A DNA stretch of 64,000 nucleotides, from NCBI RefSeq assembly GCF_023078275.1, contig NC_062998.1, positions 18,489,916 to 18,553,915 of the forward strand, written 5' to 3'. Shown piece by piece: positions 26,801 to 35,491 of the stretch. The position numbers and the translations under genes are program-made. Numbering within the stretch: position 1 is the stretch's first letter; each line of letters starts with the position of its first letter. Under the pieces are notes generated by a model that worked only from the letters and a program-made list of their open reading frames with translations, ran no database searches and was not told the DNA's origin. The stretch comes from Leguminivora glycinivorella. Lineage: Eukaryota > Arthropoda > Insecta > Lepidoptera > Tortricidae.

Positions 26801-29800
26801 TCCGTCCGCGGATAATCTCAGTAACCGTTAGCACTAGAAAGCTGAAATTTGGTACCCATATGTATATCAATCACGCCAACAAAGTGCAAAAATAAAAATT
26901 GGAAAAAAATGTTTTATTAGGGTACCCCCCCCTACATGTAAAGTGGGGGCTGATATTTTTTTTCATTCCAACCCCAACGTGTGATATATTGTTGGATAGG
27001 TATTTAAAAATGAATAAGGGTTTACTAAGATCGTTTTTTGATAATATTAATATTTTCGGAAATAATCGCTCCTAAAGGAAAAAAAAGTGCGTCCCCCCCC
27101 CCTCTAACTTTTGAACCATATGTTTAAAAAATATGAAAAAAATCACAAAAGTAAAACTTTATAAAGACTTTCTAGGAAAATTGTTTTGAACTTGATAGGT
27201 TCAGTAGTTTTTGAGAAAAATACGGAAAACTACGGAACCCTACACTGAGCGTGGCCCGACACGCTCTTGGCCGGTTTTTTTTTACTTACGATATTGATTA
27301 AATAAAGTTAGACTCTAATTTTAATCAATGTTAAGTAATTAAGTAAAACAATAAAGGAAATTCCAAATTAATTGATTTTAAATTATGGTTTTCTCTTACT
27401 TTTCATTTTCTTATTGACTGCTATTATTTTGCCACACGAAATTTTGACGAGAGCCAAGAAAGTATGCTTCCTAGCGGAGACATATTTTGATCATCGTTTT
27501 CTTATAAATACGTGTAGTACATTTTTTTAATTAGCGTACAATCTAGTACAATTCTCGTATATTTTTTGATGTGAGGTTGGATTCCATACGATACCATGTC
27601 ACCGCTAGAAAGTATGATACTTCACTACTCCCTGCATTAGTCAAATTCGAATATTTTGTTTCGCCCCATGGTTAACTGGTAGAGAGTGCCTAAAGCCATT
27701 AAGTCCACCTGTTTTAGTTTTTAATGTGCAATTGAGTTTAAATAAATCTAATACCGAATATCCGGGCCCACACAGAACGTGGTATGTAGAGACGTGCCTC
27801 GGCCGAGTCACTGCGCGCGTTTTGCTCGGCCGGATCGTCATTGCCGAGGCTCGTCTATATTGGACGTTTGCTGAAAGAGCACATTGCCTCGTGATGTGCC
27901 CCTCGCTCTGTGTGGACCCGGCTAGTTATGATGTTTTAATCCATGTTTCATACTATTCAAATCTATGTGTTTCATAGTGTCCATTTTGTATGCGTAAGGC
28001 AAAGCTAATTAATCTTGTGTTTAGATATGCGGTGGTATTCCACATGTACAAGATCTTTAACCAATGTGAATTGCGTTATCACTTATCAGTTCAGACATCG
28101 GATTCCGTGGGGTGAAACTTCTTGACAGCTAGGGACTTCCTATATCGATAAACTCATTTATCGATACTAGTTCTATATACTAGTGACCGCCCCCAACATT
28201 GTGTGTGTTTTTTGTAACTATTGTTCTGAAGACCAGTATGAAATTCATACATAGCGTCTAAAGTAAATAGCGTCGAAATAAATTGTGACGAGTAAACTTT
28301 TAAAAACGTTTTCAAAAAAGAAGAAGAAAACTGAGTTCTTATTTTATTATATAATGTTTTTTTATACTACGTCGGTGGCATATTGTCTACGTCGGTGGTT
28401 AATAAAAAAATATTTTATAAGCAAACCTTTGTGTGATCACTAGTATTTAGAACTAGTATCGATAAATGAGTTTATCGATATAGGAAGTCCCTAGCTGTCA
28501 AGAAGTTTCGCCCCACGGAATCCGATGTCTCATCATCGTCACATTTTTTAAGCTAAATGTAATACGCAAATATCGACTTTGCTCAAAGATCTTAAACCTT
28601 TTGGAGGATCAATTTAATAAAATACACATACAATATAAATATTGCTGGTAACAAAAATATGGTAGAATTTTTCTTATAGCTCCACATATTTCTTTATGTT
28701 ACCGTTTGAAATAGTGCAAAGCAAAAAAAACAAAAGGCACAAAATAGAATAACAGCACTTCTAACAAAATAGTCTATAATCCAATCAAATCATCTTCCAA
28801 TTTTTATGGGAAATGAGTTATAGTCAAAGCATTGTTGCCATGGTTTTTGTACGGGTCTTCAGTAAAAAAGTCAAGTCGTACAACAAAGCACTTTTATGAA
28901 ATAATGATATATATTACGATCCCTTCGTAGTAAAATGAATGTGATTTGACAGAATCCTTACTAATATTATAAATAGGAAAGTGTGTGTGTTTGTTTGTTT
29001 GTCCCTCTTTCACGGCGAAACGGAGCTACTAATTGACGTGATTCTTGAAGTAGAGATAGTTGAAGGGATGGAGAGTGACATAGGCTACTTTTTGTCTCTT
29101 TCCAACCCCCCGCTTCCCTAAAATGGGGGATAGAAGTTTGTATGGAGAATTTGGTTATATTCGAATTTAACGCGAGCGAAGCCGCAGGCAAAAGCTAGTA
29201 TAAAATGTCAGCTAGCATCCTCATTTGAACGGTCAAGTCAAGACATTGGAAATGCCAATGATTTTTTGAAATTATTGTAGGGTTTAGGTAGTTACAAAAA
29301 TGCTAAATTAATTGAAGGATTAGCAGTAAGCTCTGTTTTCAATATAAAAATAGCTACAATGTCAATAGTTTAAAATGACAAGCTAGACTGCTTTAAAACT
29401 ATATACTCAAGATAAGGTTCTAAGCCTGTAATGTAATAGTGTCATTCTTCAATAGCTTCATATAACCTAATTTAACCATTACAGCAAGTTTTTATCATTA
29501 AGGGCCGGTTGCATCAAACCGTCTGTCATCGTTAAAGCGTTAGTTAAATTTTATTGTGTGGGCAGTTCCATAGACATCTGCTGCGTGACGATGATGTGTC
29601 TGTCAAATGTGGTTGATGCAACTTGGCCCTAAACTCGTTTGTATAATCTATCTTTCTATTACAAAAGCTTAAGGTTGACAGTTCAGTTTGGAACATCAAC
29701 CATGTTAAAAACTAGAGTTGGTAGACAATTTTAACTCGCACATTACTTATTTTTCTTTGTCCTGACATATCGTGTATTTGTATATCTTGAGCCATATATT

Positions 29801-32368
29801 ATATTAGATTGAAAAGGTTAATTGAAATACATGCTTACCGTAAATTCTCCCGTGACCGCATCAAACCCGACGTGGACCGTGTGCTCGAAATTGGTTGGAT
29901 AACTAATGTTTGGCTTGTTGTCATTGTGTGCGGTGCTTTTAGATCCCTTAATTTTTGCCTTCAATGTTTTCTTTTTCCTGTCACCGCCGTCATCCGGTTC
30001 TAAAACAATGGAAGATACGTCATTACATACCAAGTGGCCACATAAGTACGGACATCAGTCTCCAACACTATAGGCTAATGTTCTATGTAAAGACTGACAA
30101 CTTTGAGTAGCCGTATTTATTTTTCTTATAACAAAACATAGGCTTAATAAGTACCAAAATAAGGTACGCATTCAGAAATATTCATTGACAATCCTCCCGA
30201 GTACCAATTACGATTTCGGACAAATGCTACTGGAAGATTCACAAATTGCGTACAAGACGATACGATTGCGAAAAAATATTGTACGGTGCGACCGTGCGAA
30301 CCTTAACCACAGTATAATAAAGAGTACTATCGTACAGTATGGCCACTCCCGCTCCCCGCTGAAAGTGCCGCCCAACCCCTCTCGGTTACCTCACAGTTAC
30401 CGCCTGTCAAAAACGCGAACAGTCGACCTGTCATATGTCACTCATACAAGCATAGTACTCGTTCACCTACACGAGCTTAGACTGTGTGCTAGGAACGCGC
30501 CTCTTTCATATATTTGATCGCCAGTGTCCGAGGTGTGCCTTAACTACATATGATCCATTAAGCAGGATATCTGGACATGTCTAGCCACTGTTATTTGTTA
30601 AAAATAAAGTTTAGGATCTGTGTATGGTGGCCATTTAAAGAATGTGGCATGGTGCCTACGCTAACTCCGACTTTGATGTCGAATATATCTATCATGACAG
30701 TGTTTATATCGATCTGGTTTAGGGATTGCTCAAACACCATGAATGTCTATTAGACTTTGGCCTATGGCTAATTCTTTTATCTGTTTCTCTCGTCCTGCTC
30801 GCATAAAAAAATAACGACAATCCTAAACATTGCCCCAAAATGCCGTCTTTTTTTATTATATAAATTCACCGCATTTATTCTGCAAGTGCTCAAATGTACA
30901 ACCATGAAGAGGACTCTTAAGGAACATTTTTGGCAGTATATTAACCTTTGTTTGTTTAAATCGTACAAAGATTCATTGGAATATTCTCAAATTAAGCCAG
31001 ATAGGGGTTGTCCGAAATTTATTTGCTAGACCTTAATGAAAGCACCATACCATAAACTCCCAAAAATGAAAAATAAAATCAGACCTTACATCAGATGGTG
31101 CTTACTGCTTACCAATACCTTCAGATCATGCTCTCGGAACATAATAATATAAAATTAGGCACGTGTCAACATTTAGACCAGGTTTTTTTTGGCCTTTTAC
31201 TTAATGATACAGTCTTTATTAGTTAGCAGTCCTTCTGTACATTAAAGAAGATTCTTTTCCTGGTGAAATCTTTGTAAGTGAATTCTAATATTTTTGTGGG
31301 TTGTCATTGTCACTTGCCAGGACCTCAGGACCAAAGCACTGAATGAACTACAACATTTCTACTACATAGAAAAGTACTGTGAACAACCAGAATGAGGAAC
31401 AGATTTCTTCTTTGTAAGCATAATAAAACACCTAGAGGCAAACCATCTGATATTCTGTGCACCCATGTAGACGAAGTGACAACCCTAATATACCCTAGCG
31501 TAAAACTGAATATTGAATAATCAAGATAAAGTGCGGGACTGCGGGTAGTTCGCAAACCTCGCACAGCTAGAAGATGTTGATACAATTTCTCATCAGTCTG
31601 CCCGTGTCCGCTAACGAGACGTTACGTTCGCAACGTCGAGAATATAAACTTAAGTGTTACGTGATTACGTCCCGTTAGTTTTAAAAATATTAATAAGTGG
31701 AATACATATATCATAAAGATTGTCTTGAGACAGCAAGCATCCTGACTACAATGACTACGTACTACTTAACTTCAAACTTGCGTAAATCCATTCTGCTATT
31801 AGGTTATCTGATTCTGCTAATATAATCTGAAAGATAATTATCTTTCAGATTATATTAGCAGAATCAGATAAAGCAAATGGATTTACCCAAGTTTGAAACT
31901 AAGTGACACATTTATTGCCGAGAATCGCGAATGATTTACTTTTTTTTAATCCTTATTCAAAAGATAATGCGAAAACCACGAACACGATTCGTGCCACAGA
32001 AATAAATATGTGCAGAACTATTTTGAACAGCTGACCGAGCCACAGCTGACGAGCTTGCCGAGAAAATTTGCTCGGGCGAGGCAAACGTGCGCGCATGAGC
32101 ACGGATGTATTCCTCGCGAGGCGTGCGGCCAGTGTGAACCCAGCTATTGACCATGCTGCAAGAGCAAATGCCTAACGACAGCGTTTTCGCTCTTATTGTG
32201 GAGACCCTTAAAACAAGCTAGGAGTAATTGTGGCACAAATATGAGTAGATACATGCCTTTGGGTAGAGGCCTCATGTCGACGGAGGGGGCGGAGTCGACG
32301 CGGTCGGTGGCGCGGTTGCTGGTGAGGCGCACGGGCGGCGCCGGCGGCTTGTCTTCGTCACTCGACAT
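11781..32368 (-). CDS. Pak: Group I p21-activated kinase (Pak), 12 coding exons
   Basis: Serine/threonine kinase activated by GTP-bound Rac/Cdc42; it controls actin and adhesion in the cytoplasm. Exons (minus, in order): 32368-32257, 29999-29839, 16991-16820, 16696-16581 (or to 16551), 16288-16187, 16107-15953, 15477-15349, 14797-14620, 13776-13575, 12807-12692, 12349-12131, 11864-11781. The phases join exactly to 582 codons including stop. Visible in order: Nck-type motif DKPPAPPVR (residues 6-14); CRIB core ISYPTNFEHTVHVGFD (69-84) followed by the autoinhibitory segment; a PIX-like stretch PPPPPPSRP; kinase GQGASG loop (314-319), VAIK Lys336, HRD Asp426, DFG Asp444, activation-loop Thr460 in TTMVGTPYW, APE. 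The C-terminus LARPLASLTPVIMAAKEA matches the PAK1 type. A CRIB followed by an inhibitory segment marks group I rather than PAK4/mbt. Untranslated exons are not located. Confidence 0.96.
12131..12349 (-). CDS. Pak: Pak coding exon 11 (kinase C-lobe)
   Basis: Acceptor TTGCAG|GTGGAC, donor TTAAAG|GTGACT, exactly 73 codons. Encodes VDVWSLGIMAIEMIEGEPPY, LNENPLRALYLIATNG, then FQDFLDKCLEVDVDRRAT, the conserved helices of the kinase C-lobe. Confidence 0.96.
12692..12807 (-). CDS. Pak: Pak coding exon 10 (activation loop)
   Basis: Acceptor ATTGCAG|CTGACT, donor CCCAAG|GTATAC. Encodes DFGFCAQISPEQNKRTTMVG and TPYWMAPEVVTRKQYGPK. It holds the DFG motif and the Thr (Thr460) matching PAK1 Thr423. Confidence 0.96.
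12863..13002. mobile_element. Palindromic MITE (TAA duplication) in Pak intron
   Basis: Ends CCCCCTTATTCATAAACGT and complement, flanked by TAA. Inverted similarity runs through almost the whole 140 bp. PIF/Harbinger-type target site. Confidence 0.82.
13015..13161. mobile_element. hAT-like MITE (8-bp duplication) in Pak intron
   Basis: Ends CAAGCGCGGATCC and GGATCCGCGCATG; GGTTTAGA duplicated exactly on both sides (13007-13014, 13162-13169). Contains G-runs and GGGGTCATGACCCC-like sequence. Confidence 0.85.
13575..13776 (-). CDS. Pak: Pak coding exon 9 (hinge and catalytic loop)
   Basis: Acceptor TTTGTAG|GAGCTA, donor AAATTGA|GTGAGT. Encodes [20 protein letters not shown] through HRDIKSDNILL (catalytic Asp426) to VKL(T). 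Strongly GC-rich in the middle. Confidence 0.96.
14620..14797 (-). CDS. Pak: Pak coding exon 8 (kinase N-lobe)
   Basis: Acceptor TTTTTAG|GGCATC, donor AATGAG|GTAAAT. Encodes ASGTVYTAIETSTGMEVAIK (catalytic lysine Lys336), QPKKELIINEILVMRENK and NYLDSYLVNE, nearly identical to known PAKs. Confidence 0.96.
15349..15477 (-). CDS. Pak: Pak coding exon 7 (kinase N-flank, start of glycine loop)
   Basis: Acceptor TTCCAG|AAGAGC, donor CAAGG|GTATGT. Encodes [39 protein letters not shown], then GQ(G). This is the conserved MSDEEILEKL-like segment before the PAK kinase domain. Confidence 0.95.
15600..15905. mobile_element. Nested inverted-repeat elements in Pak intron
   Basis: Outer arms share TTTAAAGTCACACACAGGTC and GAACGCGATTAAT in inverted orientation. 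Inside, 15711-15826 is a second palindrome with CCGTTTCTCGAAAGGTACAA at both ends. The intron lies between Pak exons 6 and 7. Confidence 0.75.
15953..16107 (-). CDS. Pak: Pak coding exon 6 (linker)
   Basis: Acceptor TTGTAG|CAGATA. Encodes QIPSRVEVSPAPAPTPLD then a Pro/Ala-rich linker to TNTET (residues 222-272). The phase-2 donor required by exon 7 is ACCGG|GTTATT, a weak site, and no better in-phase donor is visible. A nested transposon begins about 50 bp downstream in the intron. Confidence 0.82.
16187..16288 (-). CDS. Pak: Pak coding exon 5 (proline-rich linker)
   Basis: Acceptor GTTCCAG|TATACG, donor CATCCG|GTAAGC, phase 0 at both ends. Encodes YTKPIEEEEAPPPRP followed by a Pro/Ser/His-rich linker (residues 188-221). 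GC-rich relative to the flanking introns. Confidence 0.92.
16537..16596 (-). repeat. Two tandem 30-bp units spanning a splice donor
   Basis: Identical 30-bp units at 16537-16566 and 16567-16596, each carrying CACAAAGAGTATA|GTAAGT on the minus strand. Confidence 0.95.
16551..16696 (-). CDS. Pak: Pak coding exon 4 with two in-frame donors (PIX-like motif)
   Basis: Acceptor GATGCAG|GGTC at 16696. Encodes a Ser-rich stretch, TPTDTEHPEPPPPPPSRP, then DRTKSI. A 30-bp direct duplication (16537-16566 and 16567-16596) repeats the donor AGTATA|GTAAGT, so the exon can end at 16581 or 16551. The longer form adds ten residues, VSLKNRTKSI. The short form joins to exon 5 as RTKSIYTKP, which aligns with the PAK1 region just after its PIX-binding motif. 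Confidence 0.9.
16820..16991 (-). CDS. Pak: Pak coding exon 3 (autoinhibitory segment)
   Basis: Encodes GMPEAWARLLMASNISKQEQ and NPQAVLDVLKWYD (residues 92-148), the inhibitory-switch and kinase-inhibitory part of group I PAKs. Acceptor CTGCAG|GGAATG, donor TCAG|GTACCG. The acceptor is preceded by a (TA)n(TG)n microsatellite instead of an ordinary pyrimidine tract. Confidence 0.95.
16999..17027 (-). repeat. (TA)n(TG)n microsatellite at a Pak splice acceptor
   Basis: On the transcript strand a run of TA then TG repeats lies directly before ATCTGCAG, the acceptor of Pak exon 3, in place of a normal pyrimidine tract. Confidence 0.9.
17179..17755 (+). repeat. Dispersed repeat with AGGGTTCCGT / GGCCGGTTTT ends
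   Basis: Begins TTAGGGTTCCGTTCCGTACC and ends AAGTCCGACTCGCACTTGGC then CGG. Same plan as copies A and B but a different internal sequence; its interior matches the interrupted copy near 35.4-36.6 kb. Confidence 0.8.
18217..18558. mobile_element. Tc1/mariner-like MITE (TA)
   Basis: AGGTACAGCGGGGCAAATCT is exactly inverted at the right end; similarity continues about 60 bp inward. TA flanks. The middle (around 18325-18430) looks like a fragment of another repeat. Confidence 0.82.
19301..19994 (+). mobile_element. Degenerate hAT element with 8-bp target duplication
   Basis: Ends CAGTGGTTTTCAAAC and complement of CAGTGTTTTTCAAAG; AACTAGAC duplicated exactly at 19293-19300 and 19995-20002. The termini have the GTCGCGACCC motif common to one hAT group. 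Plus-strand residues VNGFLAKIELWTTSLYNMNV (around 19520) resemble the end of ZBED-type hAT transposases; the rest is lost. Confidence 0.85.
20021..20206. mobile_element. hAT-like MITE, copy 1
   Basis: Ends TAGTGATGTGC and GCACATCAGTA; GTCTGGAG duplicated at 20013-20020 and 20207-20214. Second copy at 32732-32929. Confidence 0.85.
20308..20381 (+). repeat. tRNA-like sequence (SINE head or pseudogene)
   Basis: Box A TGGCCGAGTGGTTTTCAGGC and box B GGTTCGATTCC; T-stem GCTGG/CCAGC pairs. The acceptor stem pairs at only 5 of 7 positions and the loop has C instead of U33, so a working tRNA is unlikely. Confidence 0.6.
21733..21831. mobile_element. Short inverted-repeat element
   Basis: GCACGCGCGCAGTAACG at 21735 and complement near 21829, about 60 bp apart. 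Target duplication not resolved. Confidence 0.5.
22322..22479. mobile_element. Palindromic Tc1/mariner-like MITE (TA)
   Basis: CAGATGTAGTGCGAAAA at the left and CAGATGCAGTGCGAAAA (complement) at the right, TA on both sides; 158 bp. Confidence 0.8.
22849..22891. repeat. 43-bp perfect palindrome
   Basis: Arms of 21 bp (GTGTCAAATATAACCTAGTA..) around a single central base. Confidence 0.9.
23224..23460 (+). repeat. Probable dispersed repeat (GC-rich start)
   Basis: Starts AGGGGCGGCTCATTCCGCGA and ends near TACTATTATATATTTTG. I recognise this as a common lepidopteran interspersed sequence, but there is no second copy here to confirm. Confidence 0.4.
23822..24012 (-). pseudogene. RTE-type LINE C-terminal fragment
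   Basis: Minus strand encodes RYRWEDSAAADLRQFQVSDW, QEAAQNRDRW, a stop, then SLVSGAKIHFGSL, the familiar end of a LINE reverse-transcriptase protein (pattern RWED..DLR...V.DW...A.DR..W). In-frame TGA; 5' truncated. Confidence 0.75.
24705..24975 (+). pseudogene. LINE C-terminal fragment, second family
   Basis: Encodes LARVLWRDERNVIERVVNMK and MPKQRWMDCVKNDMTVKGIN, then RNRRRRFAAPTPNNGKRASE; typical RTE-like 3' coding end, followed by GAATGATGATG, the trinucleotide-rich tail such LINEs show. 5' truncated. Confidence 0.75.
26409..26582 (+). mobile_element. Helitron-like element, 3'-truncated
   Basis: Same 5' part as 28955-29198 (TCCATACTAATATTATAAAT, then the TTTCACGGCGAAACGGAG core) but lacks the GC hairpin and CTAG end. 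Confidence 0.65.
26727..27283 (+). repeat. Dispersed repeat copy B (uninterrupted)
   Basis: AGGGTTCCGTAGTCAACTAG to CACGCTCTTGGCCGG; contains a (CCGT)n tract at about 26778-26808. Reference for the interrupted copy A. Confidence 0.85.
27761..27922. mobile_element. Inverted-repeat MITE (TA)
   Basis: TCCGGGCCCACACAGA and complement of GCCGGGTCCACACAGA at the ends, TA flanks. Internal GCACGTCT/GCCGAGGC arms. A diverged relative lies at about 46220-46300. Confidence 0.65.
28093..28530. mobile_element. Inverted-repeat element with ~100-bp arms
   Basis: AGACATCGGATTCCGTGGGG at 28093 is inverted at 28511-28530, and arms continue through TATCGATAAACTCATTTATC. Possible TCA duplication at the ends. 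Non-coding core. Confidence 0.82.
28955..29198 (+). mobile_element. Helitron-like non-autonomous element
   Basis: 5' TC, 3' AAAAGCTAG preceded by a GC-rich stretch, inserted between A and T, as Helitrons are. Full-length relative at 62301-62548. Confidence 0.75.
29502..29629. mobile_element. Harbinger-type MITE (TAA)
   Basis: Ends GGGCCGGTTGCATCAAACC and complement of GGGCCAAGTTGCATCAACC; TAA on both sides. The GGGCC..TTGCA terminus resembles the Harbinger end at 57511. Confidence 0.8.
29839..29999 (-). CDS. Pak: Pak coding exon 2 (basic region and CRIB)
   Basis: Acceptor GTTTTAG|AACC, donor ACG|GTAAGC. Encodes EPDDGGDRKKKTLKAKIK, then the CRIB consensus ISxPxxFxHxxHVGxD and AVTGEFT (residues 38-91). 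The basic stretch before CRIB is typical of group I PAKs and contributes to GTPase and lipid binding. Confidence 0.95.
30308..30537. mobile_element. 230-bp hAT-like element, copy 1
   Basis: CACAGTATAAT..GAGGTGTG, flanked by CCTTAAC direct repeats. The second copy at 47832-48061 is the same length, inverted, and about 96% identical by eye. Confidence 0.75.
31767..31905. repeat. Large palindrome with 68-bp perfect core
   Basis: 31804-31871 is a perfect palindrome with no spacer (arms TTATCTGATTCTGCTAATAT..). Outer arms (TTCAAACTTG, GTAAATCCATT) extend it to about 140 bp with mismatches. Confidence 0.85.
31945..32150. repeat. Dispersed repeat, copy 1 of an inverted pair
   Basis: Matches 52550-52745 in the opposite orientation (shared ATAAATATGTGCA, GAACAGCTGACC, GAGGCAAACGT, GGCGTGCGGCCAGTGTG). 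Confidence 0.7.
32257..32368 (-). CDS. Pak: Pak coding exon 1 (start codon, Nck-binding motif)
   Basis: Begins at ATG 32368-32366 with MSSDEDKPPAPPVR, which matches the group I PAK N-terminus and its first PxxP Nck site. It ends PLPK plus one base (phase 1). The only donor giving the phase required by exon 2 is AAAG|GCATGT, a GC donor. A 5'UTR acceptor (TTCGTAG|AACGG) can be placed at 32387/32388, so the transcribed exon probably runs 32257-32387. Confidence 0.88.
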
Positions 32369-32387
32369 GCTACTCCACTTTGCCGTT

Positions 32388-32731
32388 CTACGAATGTAAT
32401 ATTGTATCAAAAAATAAACAAACATATTTTTCTTCATTTTGTCGTTTTCGAATACTGGAGTTTGAAACAGGAGGGAATTGATTGACGCTTGAACAATAAA
32501 AAAAAATGTGGCAACCTTAACATATTTTATATACAACCAATTCCTTAGTTTATTGTAACCCCTGTATACCAGAGTTACAACAGTTATACAAACATGAAGG
32601 TAAAACTATGACTGTTTGAAAACCGATTTAAAAATCACGTGAAATACTACTTCAATATCTTTTGATGTAATTACATCACTATTATTAACTTTACCAAATT
32701 TGCTAAAGCCTAAATAAAAGTGCCTTGAGAT
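32388..32731. other. Upstream of Pak exon 1
   Basis: AT-rich intron or 5' flank. No core promoter motif identified. Confidence 0.35.
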
Positions 32732-32929
32732 TAGTGATGCGCAAGTTGCGGAAACTTACCAAAAAAAGCTTAAATTTCTTGAAAAATTCACGAAAATTAG
32801 AGGGGATTTAAACTTATGAAATGGAAAGTTTCTATCCATACAATTGCCCATACAAAGTATAGAAAGTTTCCGAAGTTTTCCTATGTGAAAATCTCAGAAT
32901 TTTGGAAAGTTTCGGTCGGCACATCAGTG
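32732..32929. mobile_element. hAT-like MITE, copy 2
   Basis: Same family as 20021-20206. CTTGAGAT duplicated at 32724-32731 and 32930-32937. Confidence 0.85.
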
Positions 32930-32937
32930 CTTGAGAT

Positions 32938-35430
32938 AGATTAGGTAATAGGAAACAGTATATTAAAAAAGTAAAAAAAAAAAGATTCCTTTTTGTGGAA
33001 AATTATTTTATCCTAAACATTACTTATAGAAATATTATATTAGGAAATCATAATAATATTTTTAAAGTCGCTTTGCATAATATATCATATGAATCACTTT
33101 TTCAATTAGAGTAGGTATTACATGGCTATGCAGATAATAAATTGGTAGTAGCATTGCAAGGGATTCACTTAAGTCCAATCTCACCAACCACCCATAAGCT
33201 CATAACAACTGCTCCACATTAGTTAACAGAGTCCTAGATACAATTTCTCATATAATAAAGTTGATCAGTGCAGTACAGCAACCTTTATCCACTGTCCTGA
33301 GTCCATAAATTTACTATGCTCTATAATGGCATCTTAAACATCAAAAAAGCATTTTTCACATAGTAACAATTAGGAAGATTTATTATATGATAATTAATTT
33401 AAAATTTGAGGTGATTTTTATAAAAGTTTATTTAACATTTGTGTCTTGATATGTGATCAGAAATATATTTTTAGAGACTATGGGTTTCTAAATAGGCAGC
33501 AAAATAATTTTCTTACATGGCTTTCAAATAACAACTTCGCATCGCATTTTATAAATCTGTAAACATATTATGATAAAATAATTTGCTAGCTGTGTCCAAA
33601 AATAAATTTCTGTATATTGATATGTAAACATGGGGGACAAAAAGGCGATACTATGGTACATAAATCTCTTTATAACTAGACATAGGTACTTTCAAGTTGC
33701 ATATATTTCAAATCAAATAGCATTTAAAAAAGGAGAAAAGATATATTAGCATATTTGTGCAACAAAACCTTTCACAATTATAATTATTGACCTGATGATT
33801 GATAACTTATAGTGTGTTAACATTCTGTACTGCATAAGTATGACACATGGCAACCACACATTGATAATCTCTTTCAAATTTAGTATGACACTAAAAGGAT
33901 AACATAGCAATTTAGGTGATTATTGGTCCACAAAACGAATGACTTAAGACAGTAGGATACAACTATGTGCAATCTTTCATCCCTAAACATACATACATAA
34001 AATCACACCTTCGTTCCAAATGGGATAGGCACAGCACATCCTTATATGTATACATATATCATTGTTATATTATATTTTTATCTCATGCTTATGTTTTTTC
34101 AGTAAACTATTTTTAAAGAACAAAGATCTATAAAAAGCTGTTAAAAAATAAAAAAGAACAAATATGTGACATTTTCAAATAAAATGTCATTTCATATCTA
34201 GAAACAAATTACCTGTTATAGCTCCTTTTACTTAAAGGACAGTTTGTTTCTGTTCACTTATAACTCGGCACATATTATCGATGTTCAGTGAACAAGGCAT
34301 CCCAACTGTTTGAAAGTTTATATTGGACACAAAAAAGTCACCAAAGGATTATTATAATTTATGAATTTGCAGGCCAATTGAGATGCTACCATGGAATGCT
34401 AGTGGATTGGTATTCATATGTTAAATATATTAGTTTTAAAAATATTTAAAGTGGGTACCTTATGTGTCAAGTTGATATAACATTCAAAATGTTTCTATAT
34501 TTGTTTTGCTCAGTAAATATAGTACCTATTTTATTTATTTATATTATGATCACTTGATTACTTGTTAAAATAGGAAAGAAGTAGGTTACATTTATATTTA
34601 ATAATTAGCTTAAAGGTGCAAATAAAGAAAAAACAGTCCTAATTAGATAAAATTACTCTTTCAACAATAATCTATAAAAGTGCCCACTTCTGAGCACAAT
34701 AATAACAAATGAAATTTTGCCCTTTACAAGACCGACACTTGTACCATATCTAGTTCTGATTAATTCAATCTGGTGACTACTTTTAGATGTGGTTCATATG
34801 GATAAGAATATTAATAATTCGCTAGCAGAGTTACCACAAACGAGACCATTTTCATACTTTGGTGAAGTGTAAATCTATTTAGGCGTTGTAACTGCTCATA
34901 TTCATGTTTGGACAGATAGTAAATTGAAAGCAGACTGTACCAGGACATTACAGCAAGTTGACTAGATATTTGTTATTGTTTCCAATATTTGCCAGTTTTG
35001 CCCCATAATCGATGAATTCTAATCACATCAATAATTTACTAATATAGGCGCCCAAGACATTACCGACAAAATTAATGATCTCTTATAATGCCTGGAAGAC
35101 ATTTCATTTCACGTACCTGGAAATGTATCTGGATAAATAAATACTCGGAGACAGACCGAAGTCACATTTCAAGTAATCACGACACTAAAATATTAAAGAC
35201 AAAGATAATCTATAATTCAGCGAAACCATCTATAATATGAATGTAGGCTTATTTCAATAGTTAGAACTAAGGCAGCAATGACTGGAGAAGCCGCCATTAC
35301 TTTCAATTCCAAGACCATCACACATTTTCTTTCTTTTACGCTAGTGATGTAACCACCAGTGTATAAAATAAATAAATTTATTATTCACTGCTTGAACATT
35401 GTTATCCTCTATAAATTCCTGGTATATTTT
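32938..35430. other. AT-rich spacer, no gene seen
   Basis: No supported coding sequence. 33985-34050 resembles the ACATACATACA..GGGATAGGCA repeat also seen at 50889-50985. Pak 5'UTR exons and promoter probably lie between here and 38 kb but cannot be placed. Confidence 0.4.
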
Positions 35431-35491
35431 TTTCTAATTTATTAATATTAATTATAGAAAATAACTAAAATGAAAGAGGGGCAAAGTGTAA

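Noticed and set aside
26778..26808. Short tandem repeats as a CRISPR-like array
   Set aside because: A plain CCGT microsatellite within an insect dispersed repeat; no spaced repeats anywhere in the window.
30185..30517. 110-residue reading frame
   Set aside because: Covers the 230-bp hAT-like element whose other copy is non-coding.
32251..32254. GT donor for Pak exon 1 (GGCAT|GTATCT)
   Set aside because: Leaves phase 2 and would frameshift into exon 2, which requires phase 1.
11781..32368. Group II PAK (mbt/PAK4) assignment
   Set aside because: CRIB is followed by the group I autoinhibitory segment, and the PIX-like motif and C-terminus are of PAK1-3 type.
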